DNA from: Evansella tamaricis
GTDB lineage: Bacteria; Bacillota; Bacilli; Bacillales; Salisediminibacteriaceae
DNA: 64,000 bases
NCBI RefSeq assembly: GCF_019042215.1
Contig: NZ_JAHQCS010000088.1
Coordinates: 39,901-103,900, forward strand
Direction: 5' to 3'
Shown in pieces: positions 15,916 to 25,196 of this stretch. Each line of letters opens with the position of its first letter. Position 1 is the first letter of the stretch. The position numbers and the translations under genes were made by a program. Below the pieces are notes generated by a model. It saw only the letters and a list, made by a program, of their open reading frames with translations. It ran no database searches and had not been told where the DNA came from.

Positions 15916-16677
15916 ATGGTTCTAGATAACTTTGAAGAATATGATGACCCTGTTTTATACGATAAAGAAAATGAGTTTTATATACCAGAATTGCCATTTT
16001 TATTAAAATGGGCATCAAAAAAGAAAGGGACTATTATTGATCTAGCTTGTGGTACAGGTAGAGTTACTATTCCAATGTCCCAAAATGGATATACCTTGAT
16101 TGGAGTTGATATTCATAAAGGAATGTTAAAGGAAGCTAAAAATAAATCTACGAACCTTGATTTGCCAATCGAGTGGATCGAACAAGATGGTACCCAACTG
16201 AATTTAAACGTAAAGAGTAGTTTTATTTATTCCGTTGGAAATTCATTTCAACATTTTCTAACGAACGAGGCACAAGATCAGTTTCTTTCATCGGTGAACA
16301 ACCATTTAGAGCATGACGGAGTTTTTATTTTTGGCACAAGGTTTCCCAGTGTTGAGGAGTTACTCCAACCCAGTAAAGAAGAGTATTGGAAAACGTATAC
16401 TGACAGTGATGCTCTAACCGTTGATGTGTACACTATTAGTGATTATGACTCTTTAACTCAAATTCAGCATTATACCACGATTCGGAAGTATCGAAACGCA
16501 GATGGAAAAGTTAATGAAAAAAGAACACATATCAACTTAAGATATGTCTTTCCAAAAGAAATGGAAAGAATACTATCTATTAATGGTTTTGAAGTTCTTC
16601 ATCTTTATAGTAATTGGGAGGAATCTCCAATTACTCAAAATAGTACTGAAATGGTATATGTGTGTAAAAAAATATAA
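15916..16677 (+). CDS. Class I SAM-dependent methyltransferase
   Basis: A 253-residue Rossmann-fold methyltransferase. Motif I is IIDLACGTGRVTIPM near residue 41, motif II LIGVDIHKGMLKEAK near 63, and the acidic post-II position IEQDGTQLNL near 92. The C-terminal part (HYTTIRKYRNADGKVNEKRT, FPKEMERILSINGFEVLHLY) matches small-molecule methyltransferases of the UbiE/ubiquinone-like cluster. ATG 15916 follows AAGGAGAT. Target molecule unknown; monocistronic. Confidence 0.85.
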   Translation: MVLDNFEEYDDPVLYDKENEFYIPELPFLLKWASKKKGTIIDLACGTGRVTIPMSQNGYTLIGVDIHKGMLKEAKNKSTNLDLPIEWIEQDGTQLNLNVKSSFIYSVGNSFQHFLTNEAQDQFLSSVNNHLEHDGVFIFGTRFPSVEELLQPSKEEYWKTYTDSDALTVDVYTISDYDSLTQIQHYTTIRKYRNADGKVNEKRTHINLRYVFPKEMERILSINGFEVLHLYSNWEESPITQNSTEMVYVCKKI

Positions 16678-16785
16678 GGAAACACAATGATGATCCTATG
16701 GAAAGTAGACCTTAGCTTATCATGTGCTCATCCAAGGGCTCTATCATCATAACCAAGCCGTTATCCTTAAAAAGGGGGACTTCCT

Positions 16786-17352
<567 letters not shown>

Positions 17353-17363
17353 ATCACAAGTCT

Positions 17364-17395
17364 CACCTTTACAGTAATGTAAAGGTGTTTTTTTT
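17364..17395 (+). terminator. Rho-independent terminator
   Basis: CACCTTTAC-AGTAAT-GTAAAGGTG, a perfect 9-bp stem, followed by eight T. Ends the DUF4256 transcript. Confidence 0.9.
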
Positions 17396-17481
17396 ATCCT
17401 TCAAAATCTCCAATGTTCACCATGTTTTGTCATCATTCTTCATTTCATTACAAATTTACGATTTATTTACAGTACGTTTAT

Positions 17482-17508
17482 TTGAAATTTACACTAGCTT
17501 GCTATACT
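17482..17508 (+). promoter_or_regulatory. Candidate sigma-A promoter of the import operon
   Basis: TTGAAA at 17482 and TATACT at 17503 with a 15-base spacer (16 if TTTGAA is taken). The spacing is short of the ideal 17. It would give a leader of roughly 340 bases before the first gene. Confidence 0.4.
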
Positions 17509-17514
17509 TTAATT

Positions 17515-17854
17515 AATCTAATAGAAACAAGTATTTTCTTCGGGTGGAGAAAAAATGAGTAACCCTTAGAAAGTGATGAAGTAGATTCGGCTTTTTTGTA
17601 GTGTGTTTCTCTCGTTTAAAAGGTCGGAAGAAAAACCAAGGTTAATGTTATGGGGCAGAGTCTGTTTGTTCCAGACTTGTAAAATGGTGGATTTTATTAT
17701 CCTTTTACCCATTCCTTCTATTTCTCACTTTTTAATTAAGGTTGCTTTTTTGTGTTTTTTTAAAAACTTTTTACGACGTTATTCCAATTTAATTCAGATA
17801 CTTTTTGGTTAATTGGATGGATACATAGATGTGTATTATTAGGAGGTTAGTTTC
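17515..17854 (+). other. Long 5' leader of the import operon
   Basis: No convincing gene lies here. Notable pieces are TTTTCTTCGGGTGGAGAAAA (imperfect hairpin near 17533), a minimal frame ATG-AGT-AAC-CCT-TAG, a T run after CGGC at ~17590, a hairpin AGTCTG...CAGACT at 17659-17677, and T-rich tracts near 17740-17770. Because the operon encodes a GlpP-like antiterminator, this leader is the natural place for its RNA target, but no clear terminator/antiterminator pair could be drawn by eye. Confidence 0.35.
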
Positions 17855-18667
17855 TTGAAAGAATATAACACTTTCATCTTTGATATTGATGGAACCATTG
17901 TAAAACAGGATGAGGAAATAGTAGGAGCTATTAAACTACTATCTTTTTTAAAGGAAAGTGGGAATCATGTTTTATTTGCAACAAATAATCCAACTACAAC
18001 GAAAGAAAAATTAGCAGCAAGACTGAATACCATTGGTTTTTCTATTCAACCTGATGAAATTATCACACCAATTGATGCGTTTGTTCTGTTTTTACAGGAA
18101 ATAAACAGAGAAACTCTCATTTTCCCCTTAATTACGGAATCAGTAAGGGGGGAGTTAGAAAAAAGAGGTATTCGTTTTTGCACAGGAAGAAATCAAGAAT
18201 TAATCACTCACGTTCTATTAGGAATGAATGATCAGTTTACATATGAACAATTTTGTGAGGCCTTACGGTATTTAGATCATGGAGCAGAGCTAGTTTTATT
18301 GAATGAAGATATATATTGTCCTATTCCGGATGGGAGAATTCCAGACAGTGGTGCACTCAGTTCTGTCTTAACGTCTTGCACCGGTAAGCCTCCATTGTCT
18401 GTTGGAAAACCTACAGAGTGGATGCAGAAAACATTAGTGGACAAGATTCATTCTCCTCTAGAGAATTGTTTGTTTATTGGCGATTCCCACGTGACGGATA
18501 TACAAATGGGCCATTCGATGGGAATGGATACATGTATCGTTCAATCAGGAGTCTCTCTGTATAGCGGGAATGAGGTAATGCAAGGGATTTCCCCTACATA
18601 TACGATGAAAGATTGTATGGAATTACACCACTTTATTCAAAAACGGAAGGAGTGTAGCTGTGTTTGA
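17855..18667 (+). CDS. HAD-IIA family phosphatase (NagD/glycerol-phosphate phosphatase-like)
   Basis: A 270-residue haloacid-dehalogenase-type hydrolase. Motif I is FDIDGTIV near residue 10, motif II LFATNNPTTT near 42, the lysine motif SVGKPTEWM near 190 and motif III FIGDSHVTDIQMG near 208. The cap between motifs II and III places it in subclass IIA (NagD, phosphoglycolate/glycerol phosphate phosphatases). TTG 17855 lies eight bases after AGGAGG. First gene of a six-gene operon with a GlpP-like regulator and an ABC importer, so a sugar- or glycerol-phosphate is a sensible substrate; that is inference. Confidence 0.85.
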   Translation: MKEYNTFIFDIDGTIVKQDEEIVGAIKLLSFLKESGNHVLFATNNPTTTKEKLAARLNTIGFSIQPDEIITPIDAFVLFLQEINRETLIFPLITESVRGELEKRGIRFCTGRNQELITHVLLGMNDQFTYEQFCEALRYLDHGAELVLLNEDIYCPIPDGRIPDSGALSSVLTSCTGKPPLSVGKPTEWMQKTLVDKIHSPLENCLFIGDSHVTDIQMGHSMGMDTCIVQSGVSLYSGNEVMQGISPTYTMKDCMELHHFIQKRKECSCV

Positions 18668-19208
18668 AAAAAATGAAGTGATCTCCAGTGTGCATAATGA
18701 AGAGGTTTTACGAAAGGTGTTGGAAATAGAAGAGGTTCGAACCATATTTCTGATTAACGGGGACATTTTAAGGCTCCCTTCTATTGTAAAAAAGATTCGA
18801 CAATATGATAAAAAGTTATTTCTTCATTTTGATACGATTCAAGGCTTATCAACGGACTTGAAAGGGGTGAATTATGTTGCAGAAGTCCTAAAGCCAGATG
18901 GCATATTAAGTACAAGAGGACAAATCATTCAGTCAGCGAAAAAATTTGATTTATTGACGATTCAAAGGCTATTTCTTATTGATTCAAATGCTTTGAAATC
19001 TGGAATTCGGAGTATAAAAAATAGTAATCCAGATGCTGTGGAAGCTATGCCTGGACTGATGCCAAGGGTAATAGAAGAGTTATGCTCTCAAATTGATCAG
19101 CCAGTTGTTGCTGGCGGATTGGTGAAGGATGCCACTGAGGTGAAAAGGGCACTTAGTGCAGGGGCAATTGCTGTATCTTTAAGTAATTTAAATTATTGGG
19201 AAAAATAA
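18660..19208 (+). CDS. glpP: GlpP-like antiterminator
   Basis: A 182-residue protein of the glycerol-3-phosphate-responsive antiterminator family: VRTIFLINGDILRLPSIVKK, LFLHFDTIQGLSTDLKGVNY, PDGILSTRGQIIQSAKKFDL, IKNSNPDAVEAMPGLMPRVI and the end VVAGGLVKDATEVKRALSAG. In Bacillus subtilis GlpP binds glycerol-3-phosphate and the leader RNAs of glp genes to let transcription continue. GTG 18660 overlaps the phosphatase gene by 8 bp. Here it is inside an ABC-import operon rather than beside glpFKD, so it may be a specialised paralogue acting on this operon's own leader. Confidence 0.85.
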   Translation: MFEKNEVISSVHNEEVLRKVLEIEEVRTIFLINGDILRLPSIVKKIRQYDKKLFLHFDTIQGLSTDLKGVNYVAEVLKPDGILSTRGQIIQSAKKFDLLTIQRLFLIDSNALKSGIRSIKNSNPDAVEAMPGLMPRVIEELCSQIDQPVVAGGLVKDATEVKRALSAGAIAVSLSNLNYWEK

Positions 19209-19225
19209 AAGGAGTGTAAAATGAG

Positions 19226-20614
19226 ATGAAAAAAATAGTTTCATTATTATCCATTATTGCTTTTGTATCAATGTTTATGTTAATGGCTTGTTCTTCAGAG
19301 AGTGCAACGGGAACGGAATCCAATTCGGATTCAACGGACCAGACAGACAATAATAACACAGACACTGACAATCAAGAGGCTGATGCCAATGAACCAGAAG
19401 AGATTATTGAAATTGATTGGTACTACCCAATTGCTGTAGGTGGTCCCCTTACACAAGTAATTGAAAAAATGGCTGATGATTTTCATGCTGATTTTCCGAA
19501 TATAAAAGTTAACCCTATTTACACTGGTAGCTATGATGAAACAATGACAAGAACGCAAACCGCTGTTCAAGGGAATAACGCCCCTGAATTAGCAGTCCTA
19601 TTATCTACTGAATTGTATACGTTACTTGATATGGACGCGATCATTCCTCTTGACGAATTAATAGAAGATAATGGTGGCGAGGAGTTTATCAATGACTTTT
19701 TCCCTGCCTTTTTAGAAAACGCTCAAACTGGTGGCAGTACGTATGGCATTCCTTTCCAAAGGAGTACGATCGTTCTTTATTACAATAAAGAAGCCTTTGA
19801 GGAAGCTGGTTTAGATCCTGAAAAGGGTCCTGAAAATTGGGACGAGCTCGTTGCTTATGCAGAAAAGCTAACACAAACGGATGGAAATGGTAATGTGGAA
19901 CGCTGGGGTGTGGAAATCCCTACATCTGGTTTCCCTTATTGGTTGTTCCAAGGATTTGCCTTACAAAACGGTAAAAATTTAATGAGTGACGATGGGAAAG
20001 AAGTTTATTTTGATACACCGGAAAATGTGGAAGCATTACAACTGTGGTTAGATCTTGCTCATGAATACAATGTTATGCCTCAGGACGTAATTGATTGGGC
20101 TACGGTTCCATCTGATTTTATTGAGGAAAAAACGGCTATGATTTATCACACAACAGGAAACTTAACCAATATTCGTAACAATGCAGGATTTGAGTTTGGA
20201 GTTTCTTTTATGCCTGGTAATAAACAGTATGGAAGTCCTACTGGTGGAGGAAATTTCTATATCTTTAAAGATGTTCCAGAAGAAAAACAACAAGCTGCTT
20301 GGGAATTTGTGAAATGGGTATCTGAGCCAGAACGTGCAGCACAATGGAGTATTGACACTGGTTATGTAGCGGTTCGTGAATCTGCTTATGAAACGGAACT
20401 AATGGCTGCTTATGTAGAAGACTTCCCACAAGCAGCAGTTGCTAGAGATCAATTAGAATTCGCTTCTGCAGAATTGTCTACACACCAAAATGGTCGAGTT
20501 TACAAAGCAATCAATGATAATTTACAAGCTGCAGTAGTTGGACAAAAAACACCGGAAGAAGCACTGAAGGATGCACAGGAAGAGGCAGATCGTATTTTAG
20601 CTCCTTTCAATTAA
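19226..20614 (+). CDS. ABC transporter substrate-binding lipoprotein (UgpB-like, family 1)
   Basis: A 462-residue extracytoplasmic solute-binding lipoprotein: lipobox LMLMACSS, a D/N/T-rich linker of about 40 residues, then the family-1 fold (INPIYTGSYDETMTRTQTAV-like start at residue ~95, YYNKEAFEEAGLDPEKGPEN WDELVAYAEKL around 190, WEFVKWVSEPERAAQWSIDT near 355). Family-1 proteins bind oligosaccharides or glycerol-3-phosphate; the context of a GlpP-like regulator and a phosphatase favours the UgpB side. ATG 19226 has AAAGGAGTG upstream. Confidence 0.88.
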   Translation: MKKIVSLLSIIAFVSMFMLMACSSESATGTESNSDSTDQTDNNNTDTDNQEADANEPEEIIEIDWYYPIAVGGPLTQVIEKMADDFHADFPNIKVNPIYTGSYDETMTRTQTAVQGNNAPELAVLLSTELYTLLDMDAIIPLDELIEDNGGEEFINDFFPAFLENAQTGGSTYGIPFQRSTIVLYYNKEAFEEAGLDPEKGPENWDELVAYAEKLTQTDGNGNVERWGVEIPTSGFPYWLFQGFALQNGKNLMSDDGKEVYFDTPENVEALQLWLDLAHEYNVMPQDVIDWATVPSDFIEEKTAMIYHTTGNLTNIRNNAGFEFGVSFMPGNKQYGSPTGGGNFYIFKDVPEEKQQAAWEFVKWVSEPERAAQWSIDTGYVAVRESAYETELMAAYVEDFPQAAVARDQLEFASAELSTHQNGRVYKAINDNLQAAVVGQKTPEEALKDAQEEADRILAPFN

Positions 20615-20648
20615 ATAACAATTACAGAAATGATAAAGGAGATTGAAG

Positions 20649-21542
20649 ATGAGAAAAAAATGGAGAAGTAATCAGTTAAAAGTGAATATTTATGCTTGGC
20701 TGCTTCTCCTTCCCTCCTTTATCTTCCTATTTTTATTTACTTATTTGCCGATTTTTCAAACATTGTCTTTAAGCTTTTATCGGGCAGACTTAAGTATAGC
20801 AGAGCCTATTTTTACTGGACTGGAAAACTTTCGGCTATTAATGGAAGATAAAGTGTTTTGGAAGGTTATGACAAACAATGCTATTTTTGCCTTAGGAACA
20901 ATTCCTTTGAGTGTTGGGATTGGGCTTATAATGGCTCTCATGGTGAATCGTGCCATCCGCGGGATAGGATGGGTACGGACATTCTTTTTTTATCCGGTAG
21001 TGATACCGATGATTGCCATTGCGAATATTTGGCTCTTCATTTATACGCCAAGTTATGGACTAATTAACCAAGTTCTAGGGTTTTTGCAGCTTCCGGATAT
21101 TAATTGGCTCGGGAGTACATCTACCGTAATGATTGCCATGATTATTATGGTGGTTTGGAAAGAAGCTGGGTTCTTTATGATTTTTTATTTAGCTGGGTTA
21201 CAAAATATATCAAAGGAATTATCTGAATCAGCAAAGATTGATGGAGCTTCTTCCTTAATGATCTTTAGGAAAATTACATTTCCATTGCTCATGCCAACGA
21301 CACTTTTTGTTTTAATTATTGCGGTAACTAATTCCTTTAAGCTTGTGGATCATCTTGTCATTATGACACAGGGGGGTCCAAATAACGCTAGTAATCTTCT
21401 ACTCTATTATATTTATGAAACAGCATTTTCTTACTGGGATCAAGGGTATGCTGCCACGTTGACAGTTGTACTTTTAGTGATGATGTTAGTTTTTGCTGTT
21501 TGGCAATTCTTTGGGCTTGATCGAAAAATTCATTACAGTTAA
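20649..21542 (+). CDS. ABC transporter permease (UgpA/MalF-like)
   Basis: A ~297-residue inner-membrane permease with six spans. The EAA loop that docks the ATPase reads ELSESAKIDGASSLMIFRKI near residue 195. The N-terminus (YAWLLLLPSFIFLFLFTYLP) is standard for this sugar permease group. ATG 20649 lies after AAAGGAGATTGAAG; a TTG at 20643 is in frame but too close to the ribosome site. It pairs with the next permease. Confidence 0.9.
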   Translation: MRKKWRSNQLKVNIYAWLLLLPSFIFLFLFTYLPIFQTLSLSFYRADLSIAEPIFTGLENFRLLMEDKVFWKVMTNNAIFALGTIPLSVGIGLIMALMVNRAIRGIGWVRTFFFYPVVIPMIAIANIWLFIYTPSYGLINQVLGFLQLPDINWLGSTSTVMIAMIIMVVWKEAGFFMIFYLAGLQNISKELSESAKIDGASSLMIFRKITFPLLMPTTLFVLIIAVTNSFKLVDHLVIMTQGGPNNASNLLLYYIYETAFSYWDQGYAATLTVVLLVMMLVFAVWQFFGLDRKIHYS

Positions 21543-21555
21543 GGAATGGGATAAA

Positions 21556-22356
21556 ATGAAGCGACTTGTTGATCTATCAATGTATATTCTAGCACTGCTA
21601 TGGGTAGTTCCATTAGCTTGGTTGGTTGTTACGGCCTTTCAGCCAAAAGAACTGGCCACATCCCTTTCTCCCCACTTTGTTTTCACATTAGATAACTTTC
21701 GTGATGCATGGGAAGCTGCACCATTTGTAACGTATTATATTAATACGTTTATTATTGTTTTTGGGATTTTGGCAGTTCAGCTTGTTACTGCTACTTTAGC
21801 AGCATACGCTTTTGCTAGATTAAATTTTTGGGGAAGAGATATTATTTTTATTCTTTTTCTTTTGCAGATTATGATTCCAGCAGACATTCTTATTTTTCCT
21901 AATTATAATATTTTGAGAGATTTGGGGATTCTTGATACAAAGTTAGGTATTATGATCCCGTATTTTGCCACGGCCTTTGGGATTTTTCTGCTAAGGCAAA
22001 CGTTTAAAACGATTCCGTTTGAATTGGACGAAGCGGCAAGACTAGATGGATGTAATTTGCTCCAAATTATTTGGAATGTGTACGTTCCTCTGGCGAAACC
22101 AACCTTTATTGCATTCGGTCTTGTGTCTGTCAGTCATCATTGGAGTAATTTTCTTTGGCCATTAATAGTTACCAATTCTGTAGATAATCGTCCACTGACG
22201 GTGGGATTGTCTATCTTCGCTAAATCGTTTGAAACCGGAGCACAGTGGGGGCAAGTAACCGCCGCAACTTTTATGGTAATCTTCCCTTTAATACTGGCTT
22301 TCTTTATCTTCCAAAAGCAATTCATCAGCAGTTTCATGCAATCAGGGATAAAGTGA
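21556..22356 (+). CDS. ABC transporter permease (UgpE/MalG-like)
   Basis: A 266-residue partner permease with six spans and the EAA loop ELDEAARLDGCNLLQIIWNV near residue 165; the end FIFQKQFISSFMQSGIK is the usual C-terminus of MalG/UgpE proteins. ATG 21556 follows AAGGAATGGG, 14 bases after the UgpA-like stop. No ATPase gene occurs in the operon, so the importer must borrow one from elsewhere (in Bacillus, MsmX serves many such systems). Confidence 0.9.
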   Translation: MKRLVDLSMYILALLWVVPLAWLVVTAFQPKELATSLSPHFVFTLDNFRDAWEAAPFVTYYINTFIIVFGILAVQLVTATLAAYAFARLNFWGRDIIFILFLLQIMIPADILIFPNYNILRDLGILDTKLGIMIPYFATAFGIFLLRQTFKTIPFELDEAARLDGCNLLQIIWNVYVPLAKPTFIAFGLVSVSHHWSNFLWPLIVTNSVDNRPLTVGLSIFAKSFETGAQWGQVTAATFMVIFPLILAFFIFQKQFISSFMQSGIK

Positions 22357-22481
22357 ATTGAGGTTGAGGTGACAGATCTCCCTCGGAAAAAGTCTAGTTG
22401 TGTCATGGAAATCAATGTTTAATCCAAATCCTATAAAGTGTTGTGCCGCTTTATGGATAGGAATGTGATGGAGGGAAGGCT

Positions 22482-23279
22482 ATGCTATCATATGGAATTT
22501 CTACGTTTGCCACATTTGAAAAATCTGTGGAGCAAGGGATAGAAGAGCTAATTCGTAATGATTGGAAGTATATTGAGATTATGGCTGATGGACCTGGAGA
22601 AGAAATTCTCACTTGGTCAAGGGAGAAGCTTGCTATAATCAACAGATTAATAGAAAATGAGGGAGTCGAATTAGCAATTCATGCTCCCATTTTTACGATG
22701 GATTTAGGAAGTTCAGATAAAAAGATTCAAGAAAAATCCGAGTATATATTACAGAAGTGCTTTGCCATTGGAAATGTATTTAATAGTCCTTATGTTCTTA
22801 CGCACTTAGGAACTAATCAAGATATTTCTTTTGGTCTGGAACTTGCTAGTGAAAGAATCGATAAGCTATTGAACACTGATCCTGGAATGACATTAGTGAT
22901 TGAAAATGTTCCTCCCATGCCAACTTTATTAGGAACGAATGGAAATGAACTATTACAAGTGATTGATAAGGTAGGACATGAAAGACTTCGGGTAGCGTTT
23001 GATACAGGACATGCGAACATCGTTAGAACGCCTTCTGTTGCCCCCATTGAACAATTTATGGCATTGGAAAAATATATATCTGTTGTTCATATTAGTGATA
23101 ATAACGGTACTGATGACGACCATTACCAAGCTGGAAAAGGCAATTTCCCATGGGATAAGTGGATGAAGGAGTTACAACATATAAAACAAGATGTGAAATT
23201 ACTCATGGAAACGAAATCAATAGAAGAAGGCGCCGCTTCCAAAGAGTTTTTGGGGCAGGTCGGTTATCTCAGGGAATGA
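22482..23279 (+). CDS. Sugar phosphate isomerase/epimerase-like TIM-barrel protein
   Basis: A 265-residue protein of the AP-endonuclease-2-type TIM-barrel family: LAIHAPIFTMDLGSSDKKIQ near 68, YVLTHLGTN near 104, MTLVIENVPPMPTLLGTN near 135 (metal-binding E), RVAFDTGHANIV near 170 and VVHISDNNGTDDDHYQAGKG near 205. The E, D/H, H and E ligands of the metal site are all present. Family members are sugar isomerases, epimerases or phosphodiesterase-like enzymes. ATG 22482 has GGAGGGAAGGCT upstream; ~125 bp after the permease. It would process the imported compound. Confidence 0.8.
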   Translation: MLSYGISTFATFEKSVEQGIEELIRNDWKYIEIMADGPGEEILTWSREKLAIINRLIENEGVELAIHAPIFTMDLGSSDKKIQEKSEYILQKCFAIGNVFNSPYVLTHLGTNQDISFGLELASERIDKLLNTDPGMTLVIENVPPMPTLLGTNGNELLQVIDKVGHERLRVAFDTGHANIVRTPSVAPIEQFMALEKYISVVHISDNNGTDDDHYQAGKGNFPWDKWMKELQHIKQDVKLLMETKSIEEGAASKEFLGQVGYLRE

Positions 23280-23297
23280 CGTCGTCAAGAATAGAAT

Positions 23298-23334
23298 GAA
23301 AAAAGCTCTTTATTACAGGATGTAACAAAGAGCT
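23298..23334 (-). terminator. Rho-independent terminator (minus strand)
   Basis: AGCTCTTTATTAC at 23304 pairs with GTAACAAAGAGCT over 13 bases (one mismatch). On the minus strand it is followed by TTTTTTC, so it serves the minus-strand gene ending at 23361; the plus-strand side has no T run. Confidence 0.8.
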
Positions 23335-23360
23335 GATGAAACATAGATAAGATTACTTTA

Positions 23361-24467
23361 TCATACTCTCAACCAGGTGGAGGTGGATTCTAAAGTTGTT
23401 ACGTCCACCACTTGTGTGTATTTGTAAGTTTTTGGCCAGCTGCAGAAGATTGATTTTTTCGTAAACATCATTTTGGTAAACAAGGAATCAGGTTTTGCGG
23501 TCCACCCTCCACTGGGAACTAATTCAAACGTGACCTTATTGTCCGCACGTTTTACCGAATACTCTCCAGAGATAACGCCCATCCCTTCGTCCGCCGTGAT
23601 TTCGAACGTATCCTTCCATTCCCCTTTTTCTGAAAAATGAAGTAGATTTGGTATACCCCTTTTGAAAACTACCGAAAGTTGATGGTTCGTTTGCCTCAGA
23701 GAAATGTTCGTCAAAGCTCCACTCTCCGTAAATGCATATTCTACTTCCCCGTCGCAAACAACATTTTGATTTCCATTCATCGTATGTACTTCTAAAACAC
23801 TTGATCGCTGATTGGCGAATTCAAAGAGATGACAGTCATTGCTGTAACGAGTATAGGAACGCCACTGCCCATCCTTTGGCAGAGGAAATGGAAAATTAGC
23901 TGGCCGTATATTGTTTTCATCAATGGTAATAAGAAAGGTAGTGTTATACTTTCGAACAAAATCAAAATGATATAAATAGAATAAGGGTAAATAAGAAGGA
24001 TTTTCCGTGCTTGAGCCCACAGGAGCTAACAGATTTATTCCCCGTGATTTTTTCGTAGACTTTTCCGATAGGAACACATTTATGTTTCTGCCATATTTAT
24101 CTGTGAACTGGAACGAAATAAATACAACGTCGCCAGTTTTCTCAAAACGTGTACTGGCCATTTCTACTTTGAGACGTTCACATAATCCTTTGCCGGCCAC
24201 ATCAAAACTATCGTTTTTATCATCATGTAAGCTCTTCTCATCGTACACATCCACGTAGCCATCTTTCCGATAAGCAATTACCCGATATCCTTTACCAATC
24301 ATCTTGTCATCTAAGTACTGTGGTTCGAGAGCAATATACTTACTATCCTCATTTTTTTTGAAATTAATGAGAGCAAGCTTTTTTATTGGTATATTCGTAA
24401 AACTAAAGGGAATTATGACTTGTTGTTTCTTCTCACTCGTGCAATCCATGGGAATTACTGTTTCCAT
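23361..24467 (-). CDS. Hypothetical beta-rich protein, ~368 residues
   Basis: Starts METVIPMDCTSEKKQQ at ATG 24467, six to ten bases after GGAGTGG; the frame extends 9 codons further but without a ribosome site. No signal peptide, no membrane span. Composition suggests alternating beta strands throughout, with repeated hydrophobic-polar strands and tryptophans near the end (GGWTAKPDSLF, SWPKTYKYTQVV). No family recognised. Monocistronic, with a terminator and divergent from a gene-free repeat region. A polysaccharide-binding or phage-derived surface protein is conceivable but unsupported. Confidence 0.65.
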   Translation of the reverse strand: METVIPMDCTSEKKQQVIIPFSFTNIPIKKLALINFKKNEDSKYIALEPQYLDDKMIGKGYRVIAYRKDGYVDVYDEKSLHDDKNDSFDVAGKGLCERLKVEMASTRFEKTGDVVFISFQFTDKYGRNINVFLSEKSTKKSRGINLLAPVGSSTENPSYLPLFYLYHFDFVRKYNTTFLITIDENNIRPANFPFPLPKDGQWRSYTRYSNDCHLFEFANQRSSVLEVHTMNGNQNVVCDGEVEYAFTESGALTNISLRQTNHQLSVVFKRGIPNLLHFSEKGEWKDTFEITADEGMGVISGEYSVKRADNKVTFELVPSGGWTAKPDSLFTKMMFTKKSIFCSWPKTYKYTQVVDVTTLESTSTWLRV

Positions 24468-24494
24468 ACCAACCACTCCTTTTTGAAAGACCAT

Positions 24495-24973
24495 AAATAA
24501 AATGTATCGTTACTAACTAGGAAAAAAAGCTATTGGGCGAGAGGCAATTAGTATGGGGGAAGGCATTTTTTTCCTTAATAATAAGTAAAGAATAAACCAA
24601 TGGAGGCTAATGGAGGTAACAGAGGTGTGACAATGTTGTGAAATATTGATTGATTAGTTGTTCCAGTGAGTAAGGAGTGTAAGGGACTACAACAGCGGAT
24701 GATTCAGTTCCTACACCAATTTGTAATACTGTTTGAAAGTAACTGCTAAACAGAACTAAGTAAGAACGTACAGGTGTTAGGGATGGCACTGAAAAAATGG
24801 TGCTTTTCCATTTTTCAGTGCCTTCGGTGATAGGAACCCATTCTGTTTCCTTCACAAAAATATCATATTATCCATTGGATATGTTGGAGGTTATTCTTCC
24901 GTCCTCATCGAAACTAATAATATTCGGTTTCAATAATAATTTTAGGCTCTTTTCGGAAATTTTGTTGCTTTTT
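24495..24973. other. Gene-free stretch
   Basis: An 82-codon minus-strand frame (24607-24855) is open, but it runs through the C-family hairpin and has no ribosome site. Fragments such as SLEQLINQYF suggest possible gene debris. Nothing more can be supported. Confidence 0.4.
24785..24822. repeat. C-family hairpin, copy 1
   Basis: GGCACTGAAAAA pairs perfectly with TTTTTCAGTGCC around ATGGTGCTTTTCCA. The same ~43-base hairpin with the GTGGTGCTTTTCCAC centre recurs at 29391, 44781 and, diverged, 52041. Confidence 0.8.
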
Positions 24974-25196
24974 GAGAAAAGCTTGGAGAAGTGTAAGGCG
25001 GCGACTCCAGCGACGAGCAAAATCCCCTTGAATCAGCAATGAGTTGTCTCAACGGACAGGACGTCCTAATATCGGGGATGTCACAGGACGTGACGTTTTG
25101 CCCGATGGACAGATTAGCTACAGAGTAATGCTTTAGAAGAAGAGACAGGAATGCGAGGTGAAGCCCCCGCAGACACGGTTTTGTCAGGAGCTTAAG
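24974..25196 (+). repeat. B-family repeat, copy 2
   Basis: Begins AGAAAAGCTTGGAGAAGTG and includes AGGACGTCCTAATATCGGG, ACAGGACGTGACGTTTTGCC, GAGGTGAAGCCCCCGCAGAC and GTTTTGTCAGGAGC. It shares ends with the copy at 38245 and the central block with the copy at 15612. Its right end passes without a gap into the tandem array. Confidence 0.8.

Noticed and set aside
17515..17854. A T-box, or a clear antiterminator structure, in the import-operon leader
   Set aside because: No T-box sequence (TGGNACCGCG) and no terminator stem with matching alternative stem could be drawn by eye.
24607..24855. 82-codon minus-strand frame
   Set aside because: Runs through the C hairpin, no ribosome site, no family seen; at best gene debris.
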